The notes: generated by a model not told the origin, from the sequence alone. DNA of 64,000 nucleotides from Siphonodentalium dalli (GCA_032622095.1 CP136069.1:155671043-155735042); one strand, 5' to 3'; shown: positions 35,686-48,230, numbered from the stretch's first letter. Translations and numbers: made by a program.

Positions 35686-35748
35686 AATTACTAAAATACC
35701 AATATAGACTATACCAGTGGTATAGTCTATATTGGTATTTTAGTAATT
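35686..35748. repeat. Palindrome, about 63 bp
   Basis: AATTACTAAAATACCAATAT..ACC faces its reverse complement with only the central base unpaired. Imperfect extension continues on both sides (GACCACTGGGGG / CCCCAGGGGCC). Confidence 0.8.
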
Positions 35749-36040
35749 TTCCCCAGGGGCCTCTGAACCGGCCGTCTGTTCACGTTTTGTTAATTATAAA
35801 CGCTCTGTATTATAAGTAGTTGCTTTGGTTTTTATTAAAACATATATGCAAAATGTCGTTCAACATAACGTACTTTCGAAGTTCATATGCAGTTTGTTAA
35901 CTATAACAGGCGTTTAGCATATTTGTCAACATAACCAGAGCAAATGGCATTAACATCATTTATATATGGCTTCTACAAGTATGTCTCAGATTGGAAATAA
36001 GTCTATTTGGAGCACGATATGAAGTCCTGTTCACATTATA

Positions 36041-36105
36041 GCAATATAAATAAAGAGCGTTTCGTGTTAGTATTCCATGAATGTTGGCAATCAATAAAGA
36101 GCGTC
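36041..36105 (+). repeat. Paired ATAAAGAGCGT motif
   Basis: Two copies start at 36050 and 36094, 44 bp apart, in the same orientation, like those in family B elements. Confidence 0.6.
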
Positions 36106-37783
36106 TAGCTCAGTGCTTCCATCGTGGTGTATTTTATGTGTATGCCGTCGTGGCGACATATTCGGTTTCCTGGTATTATAGATGCTTCAAAGACGTATAC
36201 TGTATAATATAACCTAATATCTGCATTGAAAGGGGCGAATATATGTCTCGCATCGCCTTAATGGCATGTTATATGGGTGAATGTTCACATTCTGAGTTAC
36301 GATGTATAAGTCCCTTTAATAACTGAAATAATATATTTGAGCTCGTTACGTTTGTTTAAAATCGGCACTGGAAGCATTCAGGTATGTGTGGAGTCTGACG
36401 CGAAAACACAGTTAGAAAGCGCGCTCGTGCAGTTAAGTATGCACCAGTCATTATACTGATTATCGCCCTTGGATTACAATATCATAATTATTCTTAGACA
36501 CGCCCTTGTATCTGTCACCAGACACTGTACCTGGGCATATAACATACACAGAACCAACATTTTCTGCGCATAGCTGTAATAAATTGTCGAGAGCCAGTCT
36601 AAAAGCGCGCGAACTTAAAATACTACTTAAGTATGACTTAATCTTGTTTTGTGAAACGCGTTCTTGAAACGGAAAAGTTACATCATAAGATCCACCTTAG
36701 ATCTTAGATTAAGTCCATCTTAAGATAGTCTTATGACATTGCTCCATGAAACAGCCTGGTAGTTTGTGTGGTATTGGCTGAACGCACAAGGTGTCTTCGG
36801 TATATCGTTAACGACACACGCTGTCGATGATGTGATTGGTCCAATCTATCAGATTGGTGACATAATTGAGATTTTCGAAATGGCACAACGTAAGGAAGAG
36901 GAAAAACCAAGACAACATATCAGTTAATTACAGGGGATAGGTCCAACACACTCGAAAAATCTATGGCGAGGGTAGAGGGTATACTGTGTGTGGGTGCATG
37001 CCCATCTTGATAATCTCAACTGCACCACCCCTTTAACCAGACCAAACACGTTTGCGTATTTCAATTGCACACTGTGGTCACTAGTCGGGGGTATCAAGAT
37101 AATCTACTGGGCGAAACACGGCTCTGTCCAATATGAGAATTATTTTTAAACGGCAATAGGGAAGGATGATCAAAATACACCGGACAGTCCACAGTTCTGT
37201 ACATGTGAGAACATTTTGAAATCGGCACACGAATATAGCAAAATCCTAGCATCTACAATTATATGTAGACTGGACTCAAGCTTTATTTCCAAGCGTTGTA
37301 AATTTCCAACCTGACAACGAATTCCCTAGTAAAAAAATGATGAGTGGAGGTTTGTTGGACTCGATAGAATTTAAGCAAAATCCAAATACTATAGACATGA
37401 TATATTTCCTACAATTTCCGAAGAAATTGCTTTCCGGTACTGGTGGATGGTTTCGGTCTCTTTGTTTTCAAGGATTTTGATGTTTCAATTAATGCACTTT
37501 TTGCTCAAATAGTGTTGCATTCATCCGTTGTGTACCTCATTATTTCCATCGGTTACTCATGATTGAACTGAACCAAACATGTACTGTTACTCTGATATGC
37601 GCAACATGTTTCATGTACGCAACCGATGGTCAACCCATGATTGTCCCCCAATCACCTTGATTGAATAATCCTATACCGCGCGGCGATGACTTCCCATCGA
37701 TGCCCACCGAGAAGTTGGCATTGATCGTCGCATCGTTTTAACTACCTGGACTATATATAAACCCAGCTGGTGAATACGACCCC

Positions 37784-38150
37784 ATGGGTTTTTCATTAAG
37801 AACAAAATCATTTTACAAGAATACGGCGTTCCAGACACACGTGAATATAAAAACTGGCTCATGTCCATATAAATGTAAGTCGCGCGGGAAAACGTTTACC
37901 GCAGAAGAGTACCCGCAACGTCATGCAAAAGCATGGGGTGGAACTCTGGCTACTCATGCTCAGAATGTACGCTGTGTTACTCTGATGCAAGCAGTTTAAG
38001 GGTTCACAGAATTACCGTACACGGTGGGTGAACTGTCCCATTCAGCTGTGACTGTGGCAGGGTTTACAAGGACAATACTGGCCTTGAAAACCACAGGCAG
38101 AAGGCAAAGCATTCAGTGTTCATAATAATACAATGTCTTCCATATTCGTT
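37784..38150 (+). pseudogene. C2H2 zinc-finger gene fragment, frameshifted
   Basis: One frame from 37784 reads a diverged finger CPYKCKSRGKTFTAEEYPQR then HAKA, in which the second cysteine is replaced by arginine. After a frameshift near 37930 a second finger appears, YSCSECTLCYSDASSLRVHR then ITVH (C-x2-C-x12-H-x4-H). After a TGA a third follows, FSCDCGRVYKDNTGLENHR then QKAKH. The order of three consecutive fingers is clear; the shift, the stop and the missing cysteine show it is no longer functional. It starts at the edge of the outer transposon (37783), whose insertion may have cut the gene. Confidence 0.6.
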
Positions 38151-38199
38151 TGTTGTAAAAAACTGTATATTTGTTGCATACTACTAACACACTTATGGG

Positions 38200-38850
38200 T
38201 CAGGGGACGTGGCTGCTGGAGTTTCCACTTTGCCATTTCCAACTGCACCCATCCACAAACAACCAGACCAAATCCATAGAGTTGACATACCATTGCACCA
38301 ACCAAGGTTGGAACTTTTCAACTGGCATTTCAAACTCATCAACTTTTGGACATTTTCCAAACTAAGGTTGAAATATGTTCAACTGCATGGTGGCCATTTC
38401 AGACCAAAATTATAAAATGAATATGCTTTCGTTCTTCTGAAAACAACATACCCCCCCCCCCCTTAATTACTGTTTGGAAAATCAAACAAAATGGAAACAA
38501 TTTGAATCTATTATATACTTTCCGATTGTTGAAAGAAATTACCAAAAACTACCCCATGTCGACACGCTCATTTGTGGAGCGTTAACGGGGAGAAGTGGGT
38601 TATCATTATGGGTAAAACATTAATTGATAACTGTTTATTATGGAACATTGGTTAAGGGATTTGAGTGTCTACTCCACCAAAGTTTGTTAATATGGCCAAT
38701 AGTTGGAAATGTCATGCATGCCTGCATGCCTCTTTACTTGGCAATTGTAGATTAGTCGATTTGTGTCAGATATATTGTGGACTGAAATGTCAATCATTTG
38801 AAATGGCCAACCATATGGGTGTAACGTTGAAAATTAAACTCAAAGATTGA
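38200..38850. repeat. Degenerate repeat related to 15.2-15.9 kb
   Basis: Phrases such as GGACTGAAATG(G)TCA, TTTCCAACTG and ACATTTTCCAAACTAAGGTT echo the 15-kb family. A 12-C run is at 38451-38462. It is non-coding. Confidence 0.45.
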
Positions 38851-38934
38851 CAGTTTGTGTTACATGTATACAAGCTCCAACTCGATGTGGTTGATCTGAT
38901 AACACATGCTGGATCCGAGCTGATAATTTCTGGA

Positions 38935-39065
38935 ATCCTGAGGCTCTGGTATTGTTGTTGTTGTAGGTGGCGGTGGTGGTACCTTGTTGGTTATCACCAT
39001 TATTGTTGATCAATGTGGTGTTGGTGGTATTGCTGAGTCGTCTTCGGTATTGGTGGTGGTATAGC
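38935..39065. repeat. GTT/GGT-rich simple sequence
   Basis: Interrupted (GTT)n and (GGT)n runs; no exon signals. Confidence 0.8.
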
Positions 39066-40099
39066 TATGGTCATTAGATACGGATATTTTTGTTTTCTTA
39101 AATATAACTATATATAGATGGTATTCGCGCAGCGTTATCCTGTCGTCCACGGACACAAATATTTCAATATTACTTTGTGAAATTGCAGATGGTCATTTCA
39201 GCCAAACCTTGGCTGTTTATTTCACACCACTTTCTGGGATAACCTGTGTGTCGACTGAGAACCTGTGTGTCAATTGAGGAGAACACACGGATGATTTGTG
39301 TAAATGTTAGCCCAAACGACATTTCGAAGTAACGACGGGTTTGTTGTTTATTTCGAGGAATAATACCGCATCATATGAATTCAGCCCAAATATATTGACA
39401 GGTGTCAAGGGTCTAACTCTATACTGAGCAATAAAAAACTAATATTAATAAATACCGAGTATATTTAATTTAACGCCAATGGGTCGTTTATGTGCGTTTA
39501 AGAGTGTATTTATGCCTAAAGCAAAGTGAAATAACGATCTTAAAATGAATTGGCCGGGATATTTTATTAGTTATCAGGGTTACCAGGGTCGTAGTTGCAT
39601 AAATTACAATATATTTTATGTTTATGCTAAGATAACTTGATCGGTATTGAGGTTAACACAAATCCCATATATGGAAATTCCAAATATGGAAAGTGACGTG
39701 CGCAAAACAGATAAAACGACGAAATGTTGTCAAATTCCACGTCTGAATACGCGTCTTATTCTCACTTATACCGTGTTTATATCAGTGTTATTCTATGTGT
39801 TGTTGTGTATTGTATTACTTTGATCAAGGTTGCGCTTTTGTTATTCTCACAAAAGGTAAATTTGATGCGTGTTTGATGCGTGTTTACATTTCAAAATTGC
39901 GTCTGCCATCTACAGTAACACTAACAGTGCGACGGAATTCCACATGTCCGAGCGCCATTGACTGATTGATTCCTTAATTACGAGACTAATTTATCGAATG
40001 AGGTCAAATTTTCCCATATAACAAGACTCGTATGTTATTCTGCACCATTCTGACGAGTGCCGACTTTCATTTCGCATTATTTTCGTTTTTATCGAAAAA
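39066..40099. other. No gene recognised
   Basis: AT-rich, with only short open frames and no repeat boundary I can define. Confidence 0.4.
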
Positions 40100-40570
40100 T
40101 AATCGTTCTCTATGCCTACTCTCGGGCTCCAAATAAAAGTGCAGGCCTCAATAATAGTGCAGGAGGGAAATTTCATTGAATGTTAATAAAAGTGCAGACC
40201 CAAATAATAGTGCAGGGGAAACTCTGAGCAAAACATCAACTGTTAAACATATTATTTTTACAGTTCGTGTAGGTCAAGTATAGGAATCAACATAGTACAG
40301 TATATGTTACGTGGTGTTTTATTCAGTATTTAAATGTTCACATGTGTGTCATATACATGCATTAAGATATAAACTCATCATTAACATTTTGGTATCAGAG
40401 TCATATAGGAATCTTGAGTTTGTGCTGATTTCAATTTTCATAGCCTGAAAATTAATAAACGTGCAGACCCAAATAAGCACTGTGCAGGGGGGGGGAATTT
40501 CCCAAGAAAATAATAAACGTGCATGCATGTTTATTTGGAGCCCAAGAGTATGGACTGGAGATTCCCATGT
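40100..40570. mobile_element. Inverted-repeat element with repeated AGTGCAG blocks
   Basis: Left CTCTCGGGCTCCAAATAAA, then AATAATAGTGCAGG and GTGCAGACCCAAATAA repeats; right the reverse complement CTCTTGGGCTCCAAATAAA with CGTGCATGC and a GTGCAGACCC block. Arms are imperfect, about 100 bp. Confidence 0.55.
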
Positions 40571-41451
40571 AAATTTTTTCAACCAAAAAAAAATTCATTG
40601 TTTTGCCAATTTCAAGCTAGTTTATAGCATGGTCATGGCATAATTTGCCCTAGCGAGTGTCGGTAGACGTTTCTTGAGTGTGCACAACAAATTTTGGTCC
40701 CAACGAAGCAGGCTAAAATCCTGAAATTTGTCAATTTTACTTTGCGTGTGAAGAAAATATTCATTTAAACTTCCAAAATTGGTTGAAATATGCTCAACAA
40801 CATTCAGTTGAATGGTGACATTATTTATAGTCACCGACTAACTTCCACGATGAATCAAATTTGTTTTTATTGGTGACAATTATGTCGCGAGAGATAAAAA
40901 TGTAAATTTTTTAAAGAAAATGTAAAATTTTAGCTCATTTTAAGACTTTAATTGCTTGTAGATCGGTGTTAATTATCTTCGTCAATGATGTCATGTCACG
41001 CTTGTTAATAATTCATTTGTTCGGAAATACTTATTGGGGGTCGAAATGTATAAAATTTAACTACCACCACTTCCAAAAACAACACCGATTATAAAACAAT
41101 AACGCTCTTTGTTCCATGCAATGGAAATGGCTATTTATTGTCCTGATATCAGTGATATAAATGAATGCCTAAAATTAGTATTATCCTGAAATAAATTTAT
41201 GCCACTTTGGCGAACATGGGAACCACGGTACAATTTATGCCATTTAGGCACACTTCAGAGTGAAATCAGGGCTTATATTTCGGCGAGAATCCAAATCGAG
41301 ATTCTCGTAAATATTCTTGCAAATTACCCTGGATTCTCGTGAAAAAGTATATATGGATTCTCGCAAAATCAGATGAAATATATGCCCTGGAAATATAGCA
41401 AATCGTTTAATGCTTTAGAATTTTTGTTTTCGGAGATTTATATATATGCTT

Positions 41452-41770
41452 AAAGACATATTATGGACTTGTTATGGACTTTTTCGGGTGCGAGAAATTG
41501 ATAAGTTAGTGCTCAGGCACTTTGCCAACCTGGGGAATGTTATCATTCTACTAACATCACTGAAAATTTCCAAAAAAATCTACCACACCACTTCATAGAG
41601 AACATCGTCTGAACTACTCCAAATTGTAAATATTTACATCTCGATTCGGGGCGCAACTATCGGCTATAATTAAACAAAAATTATTTCGCCATCGAGAGTC
41701 ATTGCATTTAACTAATATATAAGAATGACGTTGTGTATCATCCATTTAGATTAATATTCGTAACAAATAA
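41452..41770. repeat. Dispersed repeat, family F
   Basis: Second copy of the 22945-23270 sequence, beginning TTAAAGACATATTATGGACT. A TTAA start suggests another TTAA-type element, but the right end is not defined. Confidence 0.7.
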
Positions 41771-41954
41771 CTACTTTGAGAAAGATTATTCTTAATTTCT
41801 ATTTGATCACTCTGCCCGTTGTCTGCCGGAGTGTTTCACATCACTTTAATCAAGGAAGACTGTTCAGAAAAACTGCATTTCAAGATCACCAAACAACTTT
41901 CCTTTTTAGGGCCACCACATCTTTCCAAAGATGTACTTCTTCCATTTTGCTATC

Positions 41955-42210
41955 AAAGACCGAAAAATGTCGTTAAACTAGAGATCCAAATACCCACTAA
42001 GGGCCCCTATATCTTGAAATATTAAAGACCGAGAATGTCGTTAAACTATAAAGACCGAAAAATGTCGTTAAACTAGAGATCCAAATACCCCCTATATCTT
42101 GAGATATTATAAAGACCGAAAAATGTCATTAAACTATTAAAGACCGAAAAATGTCGTTAAACTACAAAGACCGAAAAATGTCGTTAAACTAGAGATCCAA
42201 ACATCCCCAT
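41955..42210. repeat. Tandem repeat, about 22-26-bp units in a higher-order pattern
   Basis: AAAGACCGAAAAATGTCGTT then AAACTA recurs six times, alternating with ACTAGAGATCCAAATACCCC and CTATATCTTGA blocks. Confidence 0.85.
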
Positions 42211-42515
42211 CCCCTATTTTTTTTAGACAATTAAGAACGAAATATGTCGTTACACCATTAATACATAATTTGTGTTTATGAAAGTCTGGCACCCATTAGC
42301 AGTTTGTTTTCAGTACATTTTAATATTCATTGGAACGTAAACAATTATTCGCTGACAGAAATCATGTTAATATTGCCTTTCGTTACTGGTTTCCTCGACT
42401 CAAATATTTCTCACTGCTCAATACTTATAATTAAAAAAAATGTTCTGTGTTTTGTGTCACTTCTTAATAGCATTATGTATTCTGCTATTGACAAGAAACA
42501 AAGTTGCAGTATACG

Positions 42516-43000
42516 TTAAAGGTACGGAAGGCCTTGGTGGGTATCCTGTGAACATATTTCCACCTGCCAAAAACCGCTACAAACGAAAATAATATTCAAA
42601 TATAGACATACTTTGTTAATATACAAATGAGAAATATCTCATAAACAGTATGTTATTGTCGTAAATTTATGTAAACAAAGCATAAAAAGTTACTTTCTTG
42701 GTGTTTCTTTATATTATGATGGTAAACATAAAGAGCGTTCTTTGTTGCTCAATTCCTTATTTGGAAATAATAAAGAGCGTTTATACCATTTGTGTATTAG
42801 CCAGTAGCATTGTGCTGCCTTCTATAACACAATCAGACTCTTGTTTAGGTAAAATTTAGTAGGTCTTTATGTGAGCATGATGTTTACGCGATAGTGATCG
42901 TATATTTGAACCAAAATGTATGCGTTTTAATATTTTTCTGTTTACGGTGTTTGGAACAAATATGAATATTTTCGACAACTAAGCCCCCTCGTCCCTTTAA
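42516..43000. mobile_element. TTAA MITE, family B
   Basis: TTAAAGGTACGGAAGGCCTT start, CTCGTCCCTTTAA end, TTAA at both extremities. Homologous across its length to 9716-10217, including the ATAAAGAGCGTT pair (42728 and 42770). Confidence 0.75.
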
Positions 43001-44224
43001 TATAATTAATATAACATCCCTCATCCAATAATCTCCAAATTGCATATCTAATTTCAATCCTAGTTACACGTCACGCCGCCCCTCATCATTTGCCAATTGT
43101 ACATCCTTTTTTTTGCTGCTGCTGCAACTGTTCAATTTCTTTAAAAATTATTGAAAAAATGGCCCTCCCGCCCGCCGACATTTACCTCTGATTTTTTTTT
43201 TATCATCGGTCCGCACCAAAATTGAGCACACGTCCCTATATAATATACCTATTTAAACCAGTATACCACGGTGGTGTACTATATCAACCGTTCATTTAAC
43301 CGTTTAGGTAGCATATTTCCACGTATACGTTATCACGACAAATCCCTGCTGATCTGTTATTAATGAACCAAACACTTAACACGTCAACACACTCTGGCCC
43401 GCCAATGCTACAGTGTATAAACGTAACGGGGCAAATATGCACATTATATTGGCAGCTAACGAGAGCATTCATCATCAGCAATCTGCTCACCCCTTTTAGC
43501 CGATACGATAGAAACTAAACGATTTGTTACTTCTAATTACCCGTACTTAATTACACTACTTGCGTGTTAATAAAGTACGACCCCATTACCACTAAAGGTG
43601 AAACATGGGATTTAGAACATTAATATTCACTCTTACATAGTTCCACATTCAAGGTTCGTCTTGTGTAATCGTATGTCAGTTGTAACGTTGTGAAACCGCA
43701 ACCGAACTGAATTATTCTATTGCTAAATAGTTCATGGCTGACCTGATGCATGCATCTTAGTTTTCGCTGACATCCGATGTGTACTGTGGTGTGATCTATA
43801 TAATGTCAATTTTACGTACTCTATAGTTCTTCATGCTGATGTTATTTGATGACGCGTTCGACAGCCACTCGAATATATTAAAAATGAGTCGGCAGAAGCT
43901 GACATCAGAACGGTCTCTGGACATGATCTACCATCTCATTTCTGTGAACAAAAAATGGAAACATAACGTTAAGTTACATAAAATATAATCCTGGAACTAA
44001 TATATGTTTTCAAAAGACGGCCAGACGAGGAAAATCAGTTGAAAACCCATCAGCTCCATCTAATTCCATACACCGTTTAATGGCATGCTATATTACAGAG
44101 TTATAATCTGTCCGACGTGTCCTAAATTCAATAAACATTCCAATTTTGGGAAACTTTAACACCGAGTCGGTTGGTACTCAAAACGTATTTCTCACCGCAA
44201 CAATGGTACTTGTCACCGAGTTGT
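43001..44224. other. No gene recognised
   Basis: No supported exon. The last bases (TTGT at 44221-44224) are a possible target duplication of the composite element that follows. Confidence 0.4.
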
Positions 44225-44674
44225 GGTTAGAAGGAACTAAATGTTTTCCATAGGCGACAGTGCTAACATTTATCCACATTGTTGATAAATAATTGAGATC
44301 CCATACCTTTCTTTGCAAAAATCAAAACCACTGGTCCTTAAGACAACTTAATGCATAATTGGATTTGTTTCCAGCCACGCCTTTTTCATTTAAAACTCGG
44401 CGCTTTTAATACTACCGTCAGATTCGCAGAAAATTTCACTACCAAAATATATCTGGTACAACAAATTTATAAATGCTTTACAGACAACCTGAATGGACAG
44501 ATTCATCAACCTCGCTTAAATGAATCAATAGACTATAAACTATATTTTATTTCACCGCAAATTTCTTACTCATAGTATGACCCAATCAGCAGACAGAGTG
44601 TATTTTATGCTGCTTTGAGATACCCTGTAAATTTAACAAGGGGCATAATCCACCCTATTTAGTTCCTTCTAACC
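44225..44674 (+). repeat. Left 450-bp direct repeat of the composite element
   Basis: Identical to 48703-49152 except at two sites. It is bounded by perfect 16-bp inverted termini. It contains a 74-codon frame (44351-44575, starting MHNWICFQPRLF) in which both differences between the copies are silent. The repeat does not have TG..CA ends and has no recognisable LTR polyadenylation layout. Confidence 0.9.
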
Positions 44675-45133
44675 TCAAGAAGACACAAAACCCTATTGTT
44701 TGTTTGATATCATGATATTAAAATGTACATATGAATATAACGTGTTGATTAAAAGTTGTTTCGTATATGTACTCCCCTCGCTTCAGATGTACTCGCATAT
44801 CCAAGCGGCACACCATATTCATTTCTCTGAAATTATAATTCCTTTGGTTTAGAGGGGTCAACATAATAAAGAGTCTCTAAAAGCGAATTGTTTATGTCAT
44901 ACATATTAATTTTAATTTTTTTTCAAATCAATCACACCTTATGATATCATCACCGTCCATCGCCATAACACAGAAGTTGACCAGTCTGTTTTCATGGAGT
45001 AAACGTTAACCCTGCCAATTTTGATGGAAATCTGCCGTAACGCCAACACTCTTCCTTGCAGAAAATGTTTATGGCTGAAGCTGAGTCACTGAAATTAAAA
45101 ATGAGAAATTTACATTTACCATGTAATATATTT

Positions 45134-45430
45134 TTATAACAGGCAGTTCTTTGAAGTCAATACCTTTTGTGTAATTTTGCAAACATTAACCCCACCCCAT
45201 AAGCAGATTTTGAGTCTGGTGGATACCCTGATGACTTCATCTGCACTGGCTGCTAGGACATGGCATGGGTTGAGGGAAATTAAACAATTTATATCATCAG
45301 CCCAGATATGTGTGTGGCACTCATGCACAATTAAAGGTGCGAGCAGCTGATAAGGCATGCTTTGAATGTAAACAACAGAACCAGAATCCAAGAACATGAT
45401 GACAGGTAGGACATTGACAGATTTAAAATA
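45134..45430 (-). other. Minus-strand ORF with a DSG motif inside the composite element
   Basis: An open minus frame of about 100 codons (after a TGA near 45440) reads NVLPVIMFLDSGSVVYI and later HECHTHIWADDINCL. The FLDSGS stretch resembles the active-site triad region of retroviral-type aspartic proteases, but no flap or second motif is recognised. A possible donor (AAAAG^GTATTG) lies near the end. It may equally be 5' regulatory DNA of the transposase gene. Confidence 0.2.
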
Positions 45431-45551
45431 AAAGTTCCTCCCCAGTCCAGGCAGTCATATTGTGAAAGTAAATTGCAGTGATCAGAGTGATTATTTTCAT
45501 AACAAATTCTGTGCTGATACTGGTTATGTGCTATTTTAAAATACTGCAAAC

Positions 45552-48196
45552 ATGGACATAAATGTTAAGAGTGGAAGTAAAAATATGAATACCAGATACA
45601 CATATGGTCCGAAAAATGGGCAGTTCAAATGTGGTCATTCAGATGGATGGAAACATGGAAATATTCCTAAAAATAAAGTTCGGAGAACAAGTTATGTTCG
45701 AAACAGTGTAAATAGTTTACCGAAAGTTAACCCTCTGCAAGCCACTTCAATTTCCAAATGCCGGACTGGGAAGGAACATGTAGAGTCGTCTGTTGTTACA
45801 AGATCTAAATGCTCTCAACCTCCATTGTCAAAAGGAAGATATTCTGCACCTGAAAAAGCAAGGTACATTTAGTTTTGATTATCAGACACCAACAATAGTA
45901 ATGCTAGTACGTTTTTAAAGAAGATATCAACCCTTAAACACCCAGAGTGTAAATAATGAAAAAAATTCAAAATCAGTTTCGAGCCCATATGCTGGTAATT
46001 TTTCATGCATATCAATGTAGTTGACACTTGAAATTAAGTATGATATGGTAGAAATAATTTTCCAACATCAAAATGTGAAAAATTTATTAAAAATTCTGAA
46101 GAAATGCATAATAATTACTAAAAAACATAGTTTTGCATGAAAGGGGTTAACGCATGAAATGCTCCTTGCTGAACTCCAGATTAAAATGCAATTTTAATGA
46201 ATTTAGTGTTTTGACTAACTAGTAGCATAAAAGCATAGTTTTAACCCAAGGAAAGACTACACAATTAACATAATTGAGGGGGGGGCGTGTAACACAATTC
46301 AAAATGTATATATGGACCAAATGAATAACAAGTATTTCAAGAAAACCAAAGGTGCAGAATATGTTCCCTTTTGATTTCAGGTTGACCACAGTAAAAAAGA
46401 AGGGTCCAGTTACAAAAAAGAACCCAACAGTGTGGGAAAGGGAGAGTGACTCATATCGTTCTATTCATATTCGACGCAATGCTGAGATGTGGAATTTTAC
46501 ATTTCGTGAACATAAGTCACAGCGACCAGATTGTGATGGATTTTTACACTGGGATTTGAGTGCCGAAGAGACTCGTGGGTTGTGTTCACGACAAAAAATG
46601 ATTTGTGATAAGTGTACATATAAATCTGCGATGTTCAATTTATACGGAGAAGTGATATCAGGAAATCGTGGTCGAAGAGCAGCACAACAGAACATTGGTT
46701 TGTGTATTGGCCTTAGTAAAACTCCAATAGCTGCTACCGCATTGCGTCGAATATGCCTCAGTTCAAATATGAAAGCTCCATCAACACGTGGCCTACAGAA
46801 AACATCAAATAAGGTCATGGCAGCCATAGTTGATAAAAATAAACTTGATCTTCAAACTCGACGGTCGCAGTTAGTGAAGAAACAGAGGCAAGATGGAAAG
46901 CCAAAACCTAGGGATATCGATATGCAGGCTGATGCGATTTATAATAACCCCCTATATAGTGGAGCGGGAAAAAACCCATTTCAACCAGCAACACAGGTGA
47001 TTTTCTCAGTTGCAGAAAATGTAACCCCAAACCACGATATAATTGGGCTGACCGTGCATAACAAACTGTGTTCAAAGGGCTGTCATTTGAAAACAAAGCC
47101 CTCACATAGGTGTTTCAAAGGTGAGTGCTTTGTAACACTGCCCTTTGAACATAGCATTGGTGATGAAAAAACTTGGGCAAAGGAGACTCTTCGTGATTTA
47201 AAGGAAAAAAGTGGTATTCAGGCTGATGTTTTAACAACTGACGGGGACGCTGCAACCGGTTTAGCAGCACAGGAGTTATTTGAAGAAGACGTAACCGATT
47301 CGCAACCCATGCATCAGCTGGATACCACTCATGTTTCCAGAAATCACAGAAAGTTCATCCGACACCACAAGATACTTCCCGATATCATAATTGGTTCAAC
47401 TGTTAAAAATCGAGATCAAACACAGGGGGAAATGGCAATGGATTTAGCAGACCGGTGTGGTGCCGAAATCAGAAAATCTTTGAAAAAATACCCGAGAAAC
47501 TTTCAACTAGTTAAGAGCAAACTTTCGTATGTGTGTGATGCTATAACACAGTGTTACCAGGGCAGGCACAGCCTATGTAAAAAACATTCTTTTGTTTGCA
47601 AGGGCAGGATTAAGGACAACTGGCTTATCAAAAGTCACTTGTTGCCAAAAGATTTCAAATTGAAGGAATCACATCAGACCACAGAAGTGATTCGCGAACT
47701 TGTACACCATCGCCTCAATCCTGCCATGCTTGATAAAACTTGTTCAAACACCAACACCCAAAAGGTGGAAAGTTTTAATCGAGCATTAACAACGGCAATC
47801 CCAAAGAATGTGACATTTTCAAGGAGTGTGTTTGGCCGGGCACATTCTATATGCCATTCTATAAATTGTGGATCATCAAACTCAATCAAGAGCTTGTGTG
47901 ATAATCTTGGATGTAAAATAGCAGATGGTTCGAAAGTTGAAAAATCGTTACATCAAGACCAAAAAGACACTGAATGCCGACGTGCGCACAAGAAAACAAA
48001 GAAGGCGAAACGTACTCGTGTAGAGAAAAGAAAAATGTTATATGACTTATACGAGCAGCACCAGGAGGTGATTAAGTACAAAAAAAACTCTAACATGCCA
48101 TCCACAAGTACCTCCAACATTGACGACAGAGTGGCTGTAGAACATTCCTATGGAAAATACTATAAGGGGAAAAGGGTTAATATAAAAAAAAAATAA
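45552..48196 (+). CDS. Mutator-like transposase, two exons
   Basis: Exon 1 (45552-45862) starts at ATG and ends AAGCAAG^GTACAT; exon 2 begins after TTGATTTCAG at 46381 and runs open to TAA at 48196. The join restores one frame (codon AG|G) and gives about 708 residues. Exon 1 is basic and low-complexity. Exon 2 has CDGFLHWDLSAEETRGLCSR and a CDKC zinc pair, then the core with TTDGDA (Asp about 391), LDTTHVSRNHRK (Asp about 418) and NTQKVESFNR (Glu about 567), a plausible DDE triad. The C-terminus is Lys-rich. The layout matches proteins I know from invertebrate genomes as Mutator-like transposase domain proteins. No frameshift or internal stop is seen, so it may be active. Intron 518 bp. Alternative: transcription starting at an ATG in exon 2 (46352) for a 614-residue form. 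Confidence 0.8.
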
Positions 48197-48230
48197 CCCG
48201 TCAGTTAATACCTGAAGTTATTATATGTTT

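Larger units (their letters stand above)
34778..36763. mobile_element. DNA transposon with inverted termini (inner)
   Basis: Left end CCAGGGGCATGTTTCATGAA and right complement CCAGGCTGTTTCATGGAGCA, each followed by repeats of (A)CTTAAG and GTCATAAG. About 2.0 kb. The interior contains an (ATT)n run (35357-35382), a palindrome (35686-35748) and a paired ATAAAGAGCGT motif (36050/36094). Confidence 0.55.
34741..37783. mobile_element. DNA transposon with about 30-bp inverted termini (outer)
   Basis: Left GGGGCCGTATTCACCA(AG)TGGGTTTAT and right complement GGGGTCGTATTCACCAGCTG then GGTTTAT form inverted termini 3.0 kb apart. No intact transposase is visible, and no target duplication is obvious. 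Another element (34778-36763) lies inside, almost touching the left terminus. Confidence 0.55.
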
